From: Anaerolineae bacterium
GTDB taxonomy: Bacteria; Chloroflexota; Anaerolineae; Aggregatilineales; UBA3940
Length of the DNA stretch: 64,000 nucleotides
Direction: 5' to 3'
Assembly (NCBI GenBank): GCA_016928235.1
Contig: JAFGLD010000205.1
Coordinates: forward strand, 1-64,000
Shown here: positions 1 through 9,078 of the stretch, in pieces
How the letters are laid out: every line of letters starts with the position of its first letter
How positions within the stretch are numbered: the stretch's first letter is position 1
Position numbers and translations under genes: made by a program
The notes under the pieces: model-generated
Database searches by the model: none
What the model was told of the DNA's origin: nothing
The model's input: only the letters and a program-made list of their open reading frames with translations

Positions 1-280
1 CCACATGAGTGCATCTATGACACTTGGTTTTTTAGCAATTTAGCCTCAAAGTTCGATTAAGCCGCGAATTATCAAATGGTCTCTAAGCCAGAATATCTTG
101 TTATTCATAGACACATCCCTTCATTTCTATTTTGTACGGTTCTCAGTTTACGATAGAATGCGAGAGAGGTCTTGCTGATAAGCGAAACACCATTTGATTT
201 CTCACGCAATCGTGCCGCGAACCGTACAGTCGCGCTCCCAGATCTATTCACGTATAGGGGATGTGAGATAGAGAATACTG

Positions 281-1291
281 ATGCGTAAGCAAAGAGTCTC
301 CGTATCAATAGCATTGGTTCGCATCCTGCTGCAATACGCTTCAAGCCGGGGTCTCGATCCATCTATTATCCAGACAGCCACCGGGTTGACGCTGGACCAG
401 CTAGAGAACCCGGATACCAGAGTTCCTGTTGAGCAGTTGAGCAATGTGTGGCGCGAACTGGCACGACGCTCTGGCGATCAGGATTTTGGGCTGCATGTAG
501 GGGAGATGGGGGACAGGCTGTCGACCGGAGGTATCCTCTCCTCCGTGATGATGAACTGCTCTACAGTCGGGAAGGCGCTGGAGAAGCTGGCGCATTATCA
601 CGACCTTGCTACAGATTTCGTCCGGCTCCGCTTTAGCCGGCAACGAGGAATTGTCCATTGCGTCTGGGAGCAGGCAGATACAGGTATTCCCCTGGACCGG
701 CATTATGCAGAGGCTGTATTCTGTGGTTTGATTTTCCCGCTGCGACGATTGACGCAAGGGCAGTTACAGCCGGTCGCCATTCATTTGACCCATCACCAGC
801 CGGACGACACGATCGAACATCGACGGCTGTTCGGCTGCCCGTTGGTCTTTGACAGCCCTCGGAACGAGCTGCTCCTCCGTAGTGAAGACTGGGATCGGCC
901 CATCTTGCTGGCCAATGCGCAGCTTCTCAATAAATTGGAGCAGTTCGCGCAAGAAATGCTGGATCGACTGTACCCGCCCAACACCTGGGCCGAGCAGGTC
1001 GTCCATCTGGTCAGCAAAAGTCTGGCCTGTGGCGAAAAACCGGCATTAGATACCGTAGCCGGGGAACTGGCGATCGGTCCCCGCCAACTACAAAACAAAC
1101 TGAAAGAAGAGGGTGTCGCTTATCAGACGCTGCTGGATGACGTTAGAAAGGAAATGGCACTCAAGTATCTGAGCGAGCCTCATATCACTGTCTGCGACAT
1201 TGCTTTTCTACTCGGCTTCTCAGAACAGAGTGCCTTCAACCATGCTTTCAAGCGCTGGACAGGAGCCACTCCTGGGGATTATCGCAGATGA
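281..1291 (+). CDS. AraC-family transcriptional regulator
   Basis: A 336-residue protein with the layout of the ArgR/OruR-like AraC regulators. A ligand-sensing N-terminal domain occupies about residues 15-205, and a C-terminal AraC-type double helix-turn-helix about 235-336. The HTH shows the AraC signature: an ATLYLSEP-like helix (here MALKYLSEPHITVCDIAFLL) followed by GFSEQSAFNHAFKRWTG, which matches the family consensus G(F/Y)S..S.F.RAFKRW.G.TP. It would bind DNA in the cytoplasm and control transcription. The ligand cannot be read from sequence. The ATG at 281 follows a weak purine-rich stretch and no better start is visible. Its 3' end overlaps that of the convergent hydrolase by 13 bp. 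The target could be that hydrolase or unlinked genes. Confidence 0.88.
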   Translation: MRKQRVSVSIALVRILLQYASSRGLDPSIIQTATGLTLDQLENPDTRVPVEQLSNVWRELARRSGDQDFGLHVGEMGDRLSTGGILSSVMMNCSTVGKALEKLAHYHDLATDFVRLRFSRQRGIVHCVWEQADTGIPLDRHYAEAVFCGLIFPLRRLTQGQLQPVAIHLTHHQPDDTIEHRRLFGCPLVFDSPRNELLLRSEDWDRPILLANAQLLNKLEQFAQEMLDRLYPPNTWAEQVVHLVSKSLACGEKPALDTVAGELAIGPRQLQNKLKEEGVAYQTLLDDVRKEMALKYLSEPHITVCDIAFLLGFSEQSAFNHAFKRWTGATPGDYRR

Positions 1292-2256
1292 TCGAACCAG
1301 CGGGTGACTGCATCCATGAAATCATCCGGGCACTCTTCCTGCGGCACATGCCCGCACTCAGCGATGACCTCTAGCTGAGCGCCAGGGATCTTTCCGGCCA
1401 GATCCTCGTTCGCCGCTGTGCCCAGCACGCGATCATCATTCCCTGTGATGACAAGGGTTGGCACAGTGATGGCCTGGGCATCCAGTATCGTTTCGAAGGG
1501 CTTGGCCGCTGCCAGCAACTCCCACAGACCCCGATCCCAGTTTTGGATGTGCAGCATGGCCATATAGGCATCGGTATCTTCCACCTGAATTCGGGACGGA
1601 TCGTGCCAGGATTTGGCATACAGCTCCATGCCAAACTGCTCCACCTGACTTCGCAAAAACAGCGGTCCCAGACGGCGCATCTGAGGAGTGGCAAACAACC
1701 AACGTATCGCATCAGGAAATCCATGGCTGGTTTGTGCCGGCGCGGCCAAAATCAGCGCCTGCACCCGATCGGGATGGCGCTGTGCCGTGAGCATAGCAAT
1801 CGATCCTCCCATTGAGTTCCCCACCAATATCGCCTGTGAGATGTTCAGCTCATCCATCAAGCCGATCAGAATGGCCACCTGCGATTCATAGCTGTACGGA
1901 CTTTCACCCTCCCACTCACCTGGCATGGGGCGAGATGACAGGCCAAATGGCGGCCGATCATAGGCGATGACCGTGCCTATCCTGGCCAGTGACTCGATGA
2001 CCTCGTGCCAGGTGTACGTATTGGCCAATGTGCCGTGGAGCAGAATAAAAACAGGCTCCCCCTGACCATAGCGTTCGTAGTGAATACTCACGCCGTTGAT
2101 GGTCATGAATCGGCTATCGGGCCCGGCGAGAGCCTGCGGAGCCACGGAACCCGGAACCGACTGATAGGGTATCAGCAGCGGGCCAACCAGGCCGAACAGC
2201 ATCGCGATTGCCGCCACCACCCCAAACCACTTTATAAACCGATTTCTTCTTGTCAT
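1279..2256 (-). CDS. Membrane-anchored alpha/beta hydrolase
   Basis: A 325-residue alpha/beta-fold hydrolase. Residues about 8-30 are a hydrophobic signal anchor. The fold follows, with the oxyanion HGTLAN segment, the nucleophile elbow GNSMGG (Ser), an acid in ITGNDDRVLG (Asp) and the terminal histidine in ECGHVPQEE. These give a complete Ser-Asp-His triad. The N-terminal helix suggests export or membrane tethering with the catalytic domain outside. The start is placed at 2256 because AGGAAAG lies just upstream and the following residues form the basic-then-hydrophobic anchor. A longer reading frame to 2388 exists but adds 44 unlikely residues. The substrate is unknown; the family covers esterases, epoxide hydrolases, haloalkane dehalogenases and C-C hydrolases. 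It is convergent with the AraC gene. Confidence 0.85.
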   Translation of the reverse strand: MTRRNRFIKWFGVVAAIAMLFGLVGPLLIPYQSVPGSVAPQALAGPDSRFMTINGVSIHYERYGQGEPVFILLHGTLANTYTWHEVIESLARIGTVIAYDRPPFGLSSRPMPGEWEGESPYSYESQVAILIGLMDELNISQAILVGNSMGGSIAMLTAQRHPDRVQALILAAPAQTSHGFPDAIRWLFATPQMRRLGPLFLRSQVEQFGMELYAKSWHDPSRIQVEDTDAYMAMLHIQNWDRGLWELLAAAKPFETILDAQAITVPTLVITGNDDRVLGTAANEDLAGKIPGAQLEVIAECGHVPQEECPDDFMDAVTRWFDHLR

Positions 2257-2586
2257 AGCTTTCCTGAACCTGTGATTGTTTTTGGAGGGCTCGGCTGAAT
2301 GCAAGCAACAAAGCAGCCCAGCTTCCAGAGGCTTTACTATGGCGAATCGTACAATGCTCCGGCGGTCCTGTCTTGACGAAAAGCGCATTGGGGATTGATG
2401 TTTCGCGTAATGCTGGTGAACGGCAGATATATCGGCGTACTGAGTATCGATTGCTTGTGGAGCCTGGCAGACACACCTGAGTGCTTGACGCCAGAGCTGT
2501 TCGCTGATATCGTGCTATGAAAGAGTGGCCAATCTATTCATCATGGATGGCTTGTCACGCATCATCGCTTTTGAGGAATGACTGTT
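2257..2586. other. Intergenic region upstream of a two-component pair
   Basis: About 330 bp between the divergent hydrolase and response-regulator genes. It should hold promoters for both directions. I see no convincing -35/-10 pair, repeat or RNA. A short in-frame 5' extension of the hydrolase frame reaches to 2388 but has no ribosome-binding site. Confidence 0.4.
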
Positions 2587-3327
2587 ATGCTCAATGTACT
2601 GCTGGTTGAAGACAATCTGCGACTTCAAGAGGCCTTGGCTGCGGGTTTCATTGCTACAGGCAGGGTGTCGATTGCCGGGACATGTACATCCGGCGAAGAT
2701 GCCTTGAGTTTCTGTTTGGGCGGCAATCCGGTCGATGCCATCCTGATGGATGTCGCGCTGGCGGGCGATATGAACGGCATTGAGGCAGCAGTGGCCATCC
2801 GGCGCGAGTTTCCGCGTATGCCGGTGGTCTTCTACTCGATCCAGGATGACGATGATTACTACCGAGCCTTCCGCAAATCGGGTATCCTGAGCCACTATGC
2901 ATATGTCAGAAAATCGAACTACCTGCTGCCGGAGATGATCCTTCCCCTATTGGAGGATGCTGCCGCCGGGCGCAGCTTGATCGATCCCGATATTGAGACG
3001 CGCGTGCACGAAGTCCGCCACATGGATGAGCAGTCGCCGATGGCCTTGCTGGAGCCCAACGAGCAGGCCGTCGCCCGGATGCTGGCTCAAGGCATGACCA
3101 ACGAGCAGATCGCCGCGCGGCTGGGTTTCCAGGATAAGCGCACTATCAGCCGCACCAATGGCCAGATTTACGCTGCTTGGGGTCTGGCTGCCACAGCCAC
3201 CGACGAGAAGACAGCCCGGGCACGGGCCGCCATCATCGTCCACACCGGACGCCTGATACAGTGGGATGAAGACGGCACCGCTCGCGTTCTCGATGAGCGT
3301 GGCCAATGGATTGAATGGGAAGGATAG
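2587..3327 (+). CDS. NarL/LuxR-type response regulator
   Basis: A 246-residue two-component response regulator. The receiver domain covers about residues 1-125, with the acidic pair ED near the start, the phospho-acceptor Asp in AILMDVAL (about residue 55), Ser in VVFYSIQ and Lys in YVRKSNY. The C-terminal half carries a LuxR-type HTH (EQAVARMLAQGMTNEQIAAR). It is separated by 136 bp from a same-strand membrane histidine kinase, so the two very likely form a pair. Two ATGs are possible (2578 and 2587). GAGG at 2573-2576 is only one base from the first and ten from the second, so 2587 is preferred. The HTH is less canonical than in NarL (DKRTISRTNGQIYAAW as recognition segment). Confidence 0.87.
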   Translation: MLNVLLVEDNLRLQEALAAGFIATGRVSIAGTCTSGEDALSFCLGGNPVDAILMDVALAGDMNGIEAAVAIRREFPRMPVVFYSIQDDDDYYRAFRKSGILSHYAYVRKSNYLLPEMILPLLEDAAAGRSLIDPDIETRVHEVRHMDEQSPMALLEPNEQAVARMLAQGMTNEQIAARLGFQDKRTISRTNGQIYAAWGLAATATDEKTARARAAIIVHTGRLIQWDEDGTARVLDERGQWIEWEG

Positions 3328-3379
3328 ATTTCAGACCACAGATTTCTAAGGAAGCACAAAGAGTGTTCTGGCGGATATA

Positions 3380-3446
3380 GCTGTTACTGATCACTGAGAA
3401 CTGATCACTGAGAACTGTAGTTACTCATCACCCATCACCCATCACT
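3380..3446 (+). repeat. Short tandem iterations between response regulator and kinase
   Basis: The spacer holds two adjoining copies of TGATCACTGAGAAC, then iterated CATCACC units. Such short-phrase reiterations recur in several gene gaps of this window. They are probably slippage-derived and have no evident promoter function. Confidence 0.7.
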
Positions 3447-3463
3447 GCTTTTGAGGACTTTCC

Positions 3464-5593
3464 ATGACCGGCATTCTGCTTCTTGATTGGGCCCTTCTGT
3501 CCGTCTCGCTGTTCGATACCATCTTGCCCTTGTGGCTGGGCCTGACCATCTTGCTTAACGCCGACCGGCGCAGCTGGGGTGTGTGGGTGATGGGCGGTGG
3601 GTTGGTGACGGCTTCAGGTTTCTTTGTCAGCCATACAGCTATCTTGGGTGGAATGTTATCCTTGAGCAGCCAGGCGCTCGATTTCTGGTGGCATGTGGGC
3701 TGGATACCGATCGTCATCTCTCCCTATGCCTGGTATGTGGTGACATTGTGGTATACCGGATTCTGGAATGATAAACAGTCACCGCTGCGCCGGCGGCACA
3801 TGCCCTGGCTGGTACTCTCCGGCGGTCTGGGGATGTTCTTCTTTGCGCTGATGATTGCCATCAGCCCCTTGCCCTCTTACACGCAGATTGCTCAGTTCGA
3901 CCTGTCATCGGCCTGGATGATCGGGCCGATGCCGCTGGTGTTCATCGTTTTCCCGATCTTCATCGTGCTGTGTATCTTGCTGTCCATCGACGCGCTGCTG
4001 CGCCCGTCACCGTCCGACCGGTTGATGGGTGAACTGGCCCGCCGGCGTACCCGCCCCTGGTTGATCGGCACGGCAACGATGCTGCTGGTGGTCAGCCTGC
4101 TCGTGACGGCTTTTGTGTGGTGGGTGGTGAGCAGTACCCGCGAAGGTACACCGCTCATTGTCAGGCTGCTCACCGCCAACTCGGCTATCTGGTTCGACCT
4201 GCTGCTGGCGACGCTGATTGCCGTCACGGTGGTCCTGTTGGGGCAGGGGATCGTCTCTTATGAGGTGTTCACCGGCAAGACTCTGCCGCGCCGGGGATTC
4301 TTCAGGCATTGGCGCAGCGCCGTCATTCTGGCAGGAGGATACTCGATAGTGATCGGTCTGGGGGTAGCTGGTGGTCTGCGACCTATCTATACCCTGCTGA
4401 TCACGGCCGTGCTGATGATGGTCTTCTATGCCCTGTTTAGCTGGCGATCCTTTGTCGAGCGTGAAGAGTTTATGGCGCGGCTGAGGCCCTTCGTGAGCAG
4501 CCAGCATCTCTACCAGCACCTGATCGAGCCGCAGAGTGAGGCGGGCAAACGTGCCACGGGATTGTTCGATGCGCTGTGTCGCGATGTGCTCAGTGCGCGC
4601 CGGGCGCAGTTGGTACCGGCAGGCGTGCTGGCGCCCCTGGCCGGGCCACCGCTAGTCTATCCGGCGGGCGAACCCGTTCCGCAGCTCTCCCTGCCGGCCA
4701 ATCTCTTCGCCGAGACACGAAACGAAGTTTCGTCGATGGGCTTTGCCGCCATCGACCCGTCGCTGCATGGTGGGTACCATTGGGCGATCGCGCTGGTCAC
4801 CGAGCGCGGACTGGTTGGCATGTTGGCGCTCGACGTGAAATGGGACGGCGGCCTGTACACCCAGGAAGAGATCGAGATCGCCCAGGCCAGTGGCGAGCGG
4901 CTGGTTGACATGCTGGCCGGTGAGGAGATGGCGCGCCGCCTGATGGCGCTCCAGCGGCGGCGGCTGGCCGAGACCCAGGTGGCCGATCGACGCACGCGCC
5001 GCACCCTGCACGATGAAGTATTGCCCGATCTGCATGCCGCCGTGCTCAGCCTGAGTAGCTTACCCGGCAAAGAGCCCACCGTGCGAGCCACCATCCAATC
5101 GCTGGTCGATATGCACCATCGGGTATCCGACCTGATCCGCACGCTGCCCGGCAAAGCCTCGCAGGTCAGGCGAGATACCAATCTACTGGAGACCCTGCGC
5201 GAGATGGTCGAGGATGAATTCGCCGGGGAGTTCACGTCGATTGCCTGGCAGTCCCCACCGGGCCTGCCCCGGCTGGAGCCTTTTGCCCAGGAGGTGATCT
5301 ACTATGCCGTGCGCGAGGCCGTCCGCAACGCTGCGCTGCATGGCCGTGGCGACGATCCGGGGCGACCGCTCAAATTGAGCATCGACGTCACCTGCAACAG
5401 CGAGCTGTCGATTGCCGTCACCGACGATGGCGTCGGGATCAGCTACCTGCCGCAGCCGTCACCCGCGGGCGGGGCAGGCGAAGGCCTGGCGCTGCACAGC
5501 ACCATGCTGGCGATTGTCGGCGGCACGCTGATCGCCGAGCCCGCCGGGGAGCACGGCACGAGGGTGATCGTCAGGTTGCCGGTGGTGAAATAA
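3464..5593 (+). CDS. Membrane sensor histidine kinase, HisKA_3/NarX-like
   Basis: A 709-residue kinase. Roughly the first 320 residues are strongly hydrophobic with about eight or nine predicted membrane segments, so the sensor is membrane-embedded. A GAF-like soluble region (about 340-490) follows. The dimerisation/phosphoacceptor motif is RRTLHDEVLPDLHAAVLSL with His516, typical of HisKA_3 kinases. The HATPase_c domain has the N-box REAVRNAALHG (Asn622) and the G-box VTDDGVGISYL. HisKA_3 kinases normally pair with NarL/LuxR-type regulators, which fits the gene just upstream. The start at 3464 has GAGGA seven bases ahead. The signal sensed is not visible from sequence. Confidence 0.88.
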   Translation: MTGILLLDWALLSVSLFDTILPLWLGLTILLNADRRSWGVWVMGGGLVTASGFFVSHTAILGGMLSLSSQALDFWWHVGWIPIVISPYAWYVVTLWYTGFWNDKQSPLRRRHMPWLVLSGGLGMFFFALMIAISPLPSYTQIAQFDLSSAWMIGPMPLVFIVFPIFIVLCILLSIDALLRPSPSDRLMGELARRRTRPWLIGTATMLLVVSLLVTAFVWWVVSSTREGTPLIVRLLTANSAIWFDLLLATLIAVTVVLLGQGIVSYEVFTGKTLPRRGFFRHWRSAVILAGGYSIVIGLGVAGGLRPIYTLLITAVLMMVFYALFSWRSFVEREEFMARLRPFVSSQHLYQHLIEPQSEAGKRATGLFDALCRDVLSARRAQLVPAGVLAPLAGPPLVYPAGEPVPQLSLPANLFAETRNEVSSMGFAAIDPSLHGGYHWAIALVTERGLVGMLALDVKWDGGLYTQEEIEIAQASGERLVDMLAGEEMARRLMALQRRRLAETQVADRRTRRTLHDEVLPDLHAAVLSLSSLPGKEPTVRATIQSLVDMHHRVSDLIRTLPGKASQVRRDTNLLETLREMVEDEFAGEFTSIAWQSPPGLPRLEPFAQEVIYYAVREAVRNAALHGRGDDPGRPLKLSIDVTCNSELSIAVTDDGVGISYLPQPSPAGGAGEGLALHSTMLAIVGGTLIAEPAGEHGTRVIVRLPVVK

Positions 5594-5599
5594 ATCCAA

Positions 5600-5649
5600 A
5601 GACCTCACCAATTTCCAAATGAACGTCAGTTCATCAACCTGTGAGGTCT
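5600..5649 (+). terminator. Nested inverted repeat after the kinase gene
   Basis: A 9-bp outer stem (AGACCTCAC at 5600-5608 with GTGAGGTCT at 5641-5649) encloses a 6-bp hairpin ATGAAC/GTTCAT (5619-5634). There is no T-run, so it may be a processing hairpin or a small dispersed repeat rather than a classical terminator. The GTG at 5641 lies in its arm, which argues against that GTG being a start codon. Confidence 0.5.
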
Positions 5650-5670
5650 AATGGGAGAGTAGAGAAGCAG

Positions 5671-6174
5671 ATGAAAACCTTGCAAACCGATAAGACGTTC
5701 AAAATCCTAAGCATAACAGTTTATCTCCCAATGTTTCTATGTGCTGTTATGTGCTTTTTATTGTTGGGAGTACCGGTAATTAAAAAATGGAGAGACGAGA
5801 CCTATTTCTTCAACCATCAAGAACAGTTCGAACAGTTGGTAAATCTGGCAGAACAATATTCCGGTTGCGAGACGAGTATATGCTATGAGCCGCTGCCGGA
5901 GTTTGTTCAGCTCGGTTTCAACCATGGTAGTCGGAGTCATTGGTTACTGTGTCATAGCAATAAGCTCGATTTCTTTGCACTATCCACTCCATCTGACAAT
6001 TACTATGTGTACTCACCCGATCCGGATTTTCCAAATTCTCCTACATGCGGATCTCGTCTCTTAGGACTTGACCGGCTAGATGGACACTGGTTCTTTTCCA
6101 CAGGGTTTGGCGCGACTGGCCCGTGTTTTTTTGTTTGTGAGATCAAAGAACAGGTCATGTCTGCTCCCGGTTGA
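5671..6174 (+). CDS. Small single-pass membrane protein, unknown function
   Basis: A 167-residue protein not matched to any family. After a short basic start there is one clear hydrophobic segment (about residues 12-37, ending LLLGVPVIKKW). An extracytoplasmic-looking domain follows, rich in Cys (GCETSICYE, HWLLCHS, PTCGS, GPCFFVCE), Tyr, Phe and Gly. The cysteines could form disulfides outside the cell. The ATG at 5671 is preferred over the GTG at 5641 because GGAGAG and GAGAAG lie between them and the GTG is inside an inverted repeat. It follows the two-component pair on the same strand, but the hairpin between them makes co-transcription uncertain. Confidence 0.6.
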   Translation: MKTLQTDKTFKILSITVYLPMFLCAVMCFLLLGVPVIKKWRDETYFFNHQEQFEQLVNLAEQYSGCETSICYEPLPEFVQLGFNHGSRSHWLLCHSNKLDFFALSTPSDNYYVYSPDPDFPNSPTCGSRLLGLDRLDGHWFFSTGFGATGPCFFVCEIKEQVMSAPG

Positions 6175-6715
6175 GCCTGCTGAGGAGCGCAGGGCGAGGA
6201 TAATCGTTACGCTGCCGATGAAGGGGTAGTGGAAACCCGCATAGTGGTGTTCAATATCAGCGGCAACAAGTACTGGCTCATCGCCGCTATTCACTATCAA
6301 TCGACAATTTGGCATGGTTCATAATCGCGAAAAACAGGTTTACAAAATCGTGATCACTTGTGGTATGATTAGCGGCAATCCAGGGTAACAATCCCCGTGG
6401 ACCACAACTGAATTTGACCCAGTGCTTCTTTCAAAGCGTTCTTTATGTGCTTGTTCCCTATTCCCCAAGTGTAACCAAATTTGTAAAGATGCCTCTCGCT
6501 TCAGCAACAAGGTTATTGAAACATGCCGATATTTAGAATCCATACTTCTGTCCCCAACCTTGGTATGGTCTCAGCCATAGTATCTCACTGTACACTATCG
6601 AAAAATCAACGGTGATCAGCAAATATTGGCGATCACATTTCTGATTCTTTGACTCAGAGCCAAGGTGAAATCTGTATGGTCAGTTGTAAAGTAATCCTGA
6701 AATCAGCGTGAAACT
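6175..6715. other. 541-bp intergenic region
   Basis: No supported gene. Only short unsupported open frames occur here. The sequence becomes AT-richer towards the permease gene at 6716. A TTGACT hexamer near 6649 has no good -10 partner. Confidence 0.4.
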
Positions 6716-8962
6716 ATGGTTTTTCAAAACCTTCTCCGAAGAAAAGGTCGTACATTGTTGGCTGTACTGGGGATCGGCATTGGTGTCGCGGCAATCGTGG
6801 CGCTGGGAACCCTGGCCGATGGACTCTCAGTGGGCTATACATCTGTGCTGAGTGGTAGTGATGCCGATCTGGTCATCAGCGAGCCCGATGCTTACGATAT
6901 CCTCTACAGCACCGTTGATGAAGGGATGAGCCTTGCGTTGCAAGACATGCCGGAGATTGCCGCCACGAGCGCGCTCATCCAGGGGATGATCCAAACCGAC
7001 AAATCACCCTATTTCTTCGTCTTTGCGTACAGCGAGGACAGCTTTGTCTTTGAGCGTTTCAATATCATCGAAGGCGTCGACCTCTACTCGCGAGAATCGC
7101 GCGAGAAAAGCGGTCGCCCGATGCTGCTTGGGGCAGCCGCTGCCGAATCTTTTGATAAAGGCGTGGGTGATACTATGCGTCTAGGTGGCAGTATGTACCG
7201 GATTATCGGTATTTACGAGACCGGCGAAGCTTTTGAGGAGGGCGGGGCTGTACTACGTATCGACGATGCCCAGTTGCTGTTAGGAATGCCAAATCAGGTC
7301 AGCGCATATTATATTCAACTCGGTGAGCGCATGACCGACCCGGAGCGTGTGGAGAGACTGAAGAGACGCATTGAGACCCATTATCCCAATATCTCGATCA
7401 GCACCACCGAAGATCTGGCAAGCAGCACCACGATGTCAGAGGCTATTGAGGCCATGGTTTGGAGCATAGCCGCACTGGCTATTCTGATTGGCGGGATCAG
7501 CATGATGAATTCTCAATTGATGTCTGTCCTGGAGCGTACCCGCGAGATTGGTATTTTGCGGGCAGTCGGCTGGAGTAGCTGGCGCGTGATGTGGTTGATT
7601 CTTTCCGAATCGATCATGGTTGGCCTGCTGGGAGGCATACTTGGTATTGGCCTGGGCTGGGGAGTGCTGCGAGCTTTTTCCGGCATGCTTATCATGTTTG
7701 GCGCCGCGGCCGATCCGCAGACTACTCAGATCGTACAAGCTCTAATGGTGGTGCTTGTTTTAGGCGTTCTAGGCGGTGTTTATCCGGCTTATCGAGCCTC
7801 ACAGCTCCAGCCTATCGAGGCACTGCGTTACGAAGATGGATCCGGTGGCGGTTCTACGCGGTTGCTGATCGGCGGAATGGCGACACGCAACTTGTGGCGA
7901 CGCAAGACTCGCACCCTGATGACCCTGGGGGTAATCGGTATCACCATTGGCGCGATTACGCTCTTGAATGTTGTACTCGACGGTACCGAGGGTCTGGTCG
8001 GCGATATGTTCGGTGGTGCTGAGATTGTGGTGCGTGAAGCTGATGTAGCTGATACCAGCATGTCGTTTGTCGATCAATCTGTTGGGGACAATATCGCGCG
8101 TCTGCCCGGCGTCGAAGGTACCAGTGGCATCTTATTCACTGCCACCATGTCCGAGCAGTTTGGCATGTTCCTCATCTTGGGGTATGACATACGCCAATCG
8201 GCCATACAAGATTTTACCATAGTCGAAGGTCAGGCCATCCGCAATAATGGGCAGATCATGATCGGCAAGCAGATGGCAGACGCCCAAAATATTCGGGTGG
8301 GTCAAACGCTTGAGCTTGGTAAGATACGCTATCGTGTAACCGGCATTTACGGTCATAGTATCTCGGCTTATGAGCTGGGTGGGGTGATTACCCTGCGCGA
8401 TGCTCAAAACTTCATGGGACGGCCACGCAAGGTCACCTTCTTTTTAATCGATCTGGTGGATCCTGGGCAAGCTGATGCACTGGTAGAGAGCATCAATGCC
8501 GGCATTCCTGAAGTCCATGCTGCCGTGGCTGCTGATTTTGCCAGGCAGGCTCCTGACATGCAGGCATCACAAGGAATGTCGGACGGCATTGCGCTGCTGG
8601 CCATCGTAGTGGGTGGAATTGGTGTGATGAATACGATGCTCATGGCTGTACTCGAGCGCACCCGTGAGATCGGGACGTTGCGTGCCCTAGGCTGGACACG
8701 TCGTGCTATCGTCGGGCTGATCCTGCGTGAAGCCGGAATACTTGGTTTCGCAGGTGGCATCACCGGGATTTTGATTGCCTTTGGGCTTTACCGCCTGTTG
8801 CTTCTAATACCGACCTACGGCTCCATGCTCCCGGTTAATTGGACGGTCGAGGCATTTGCCTATTCAATTGGTTCTGCGATTGTGTTGGGTTTGCTGGGCG
8901 GCTTATACCCGGCCCTACGGGCTACTCGCATGCAGCCCATCGAGGCACTGCGGTATGAATAA
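6716..8962 (+). CDS. Duplicated MacB/FtsX-type ABC transporter permease
   Basis: A 748-residue permease made of two homologous halves, about 1-370 and 385-748. Each half has an N-terminal membrane helix after a basic stretch (NLLRRKGRTLLAVLGIGIG and NLWRRKTRTLMTLGVIGIT), an extracytoplasmic MacB-PCD-like domain, and an FtsX domain with three helices and the hallmark ERTREIG.LRA.GW loop followed by a final LQPIEALRYE/MQPIEALRYE end. The internal duplication means one polypeptide can supply both halves of the permease. The next gene (9079) encodes a LolD/MacB-type ATPase, so the pair should form a mechanotransmission-type ABC system working on lipoproteins, peptides or envelope components. No strong ribosome-binding site precedes the ATG. 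No HlyD-like adaptor gene is present. Confidence 0.88.
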   Translation: MVFQNLLRRKGRTLLAVLGIGIGVAAIVALGTLADGLSVGYTSVLSGSDADLVISEPDAYDILYSTVDEGMSLALQDMPEIAATSALIQGMIQTDKSPYFFVFAYSEDSFVFERFNIIEGVDLYSRESREKSGRPMLLGAAAAESFDKGVGDTMRLGGSMYRIIGIYETGEAFEEGGAVLRIDDAQLLLGMPNQVSAYYIQLGERMTDPERVERLKRRIETHYPNISISTTEDLASSTTMSEAIEAMVWSIAALAILIGGISMMNSQLMSVLERTREIGILRAVGWSSWRVMWLILSESIMVGLLGGILGIGLGWGVLRAFSGMLIMFGAAADPQTTQIVQALMVVLVLGVLGGVYPAYRASQLQPIEALRYEDGSGGGSTRLLIGGMATRNLWRRKTRTLMTLGVIGITIGAITLLNVVLDGTEGLVGDMFGGAEIVVREADVADTSMSFVDQSVGDNIARLPGVEGTSGILFTATMSEQFGMFLILGYDIRQSAIQDFTIVEGQAIRNNGQIMIGKQMADAQNIRVGQTLELGKIRYRVTGIYGHSISAYELGGVITLRDAQNFMGRPRKVTFFLIDLVDPGQADALVESINAGIPEVHAAVAADFARQAPDMQASQGMSDGIALLAIVVGGIGVMNTMLMAVLERTREIGTLRALGWTRRAIVGLILREAGILGFAGGITGILIAFGLYRLLLLIPTYGSMLPVNWTVEAFAYSIGSAIVLGLLGGLYPALRATRMQPIEALRYE

Positions 8963-9078
8963 GGGATATGGGATATAGAGCAGGGTAATTGGGCGATTGT
9001 TTGAATGGTTATCGGATGTTTACACGACAGATTATAAATCGGTTACCGGGAAGCCAATCCCAAAGTGATGGTAGAGAT

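Noticed and set aside
1-280. Possible gene end or start at the left edge of the window
   Set aside because: Only short unsupported frames are present; no motif or signal could be recognised.
5641-5670. GTG at 5641 as start of the small membrane protein
   Set aside because: It lies in the arm of an inverted repeat; the ATG at 5671 has purine-rich ribosome-binding sequence and directly precedes the membrane segment.
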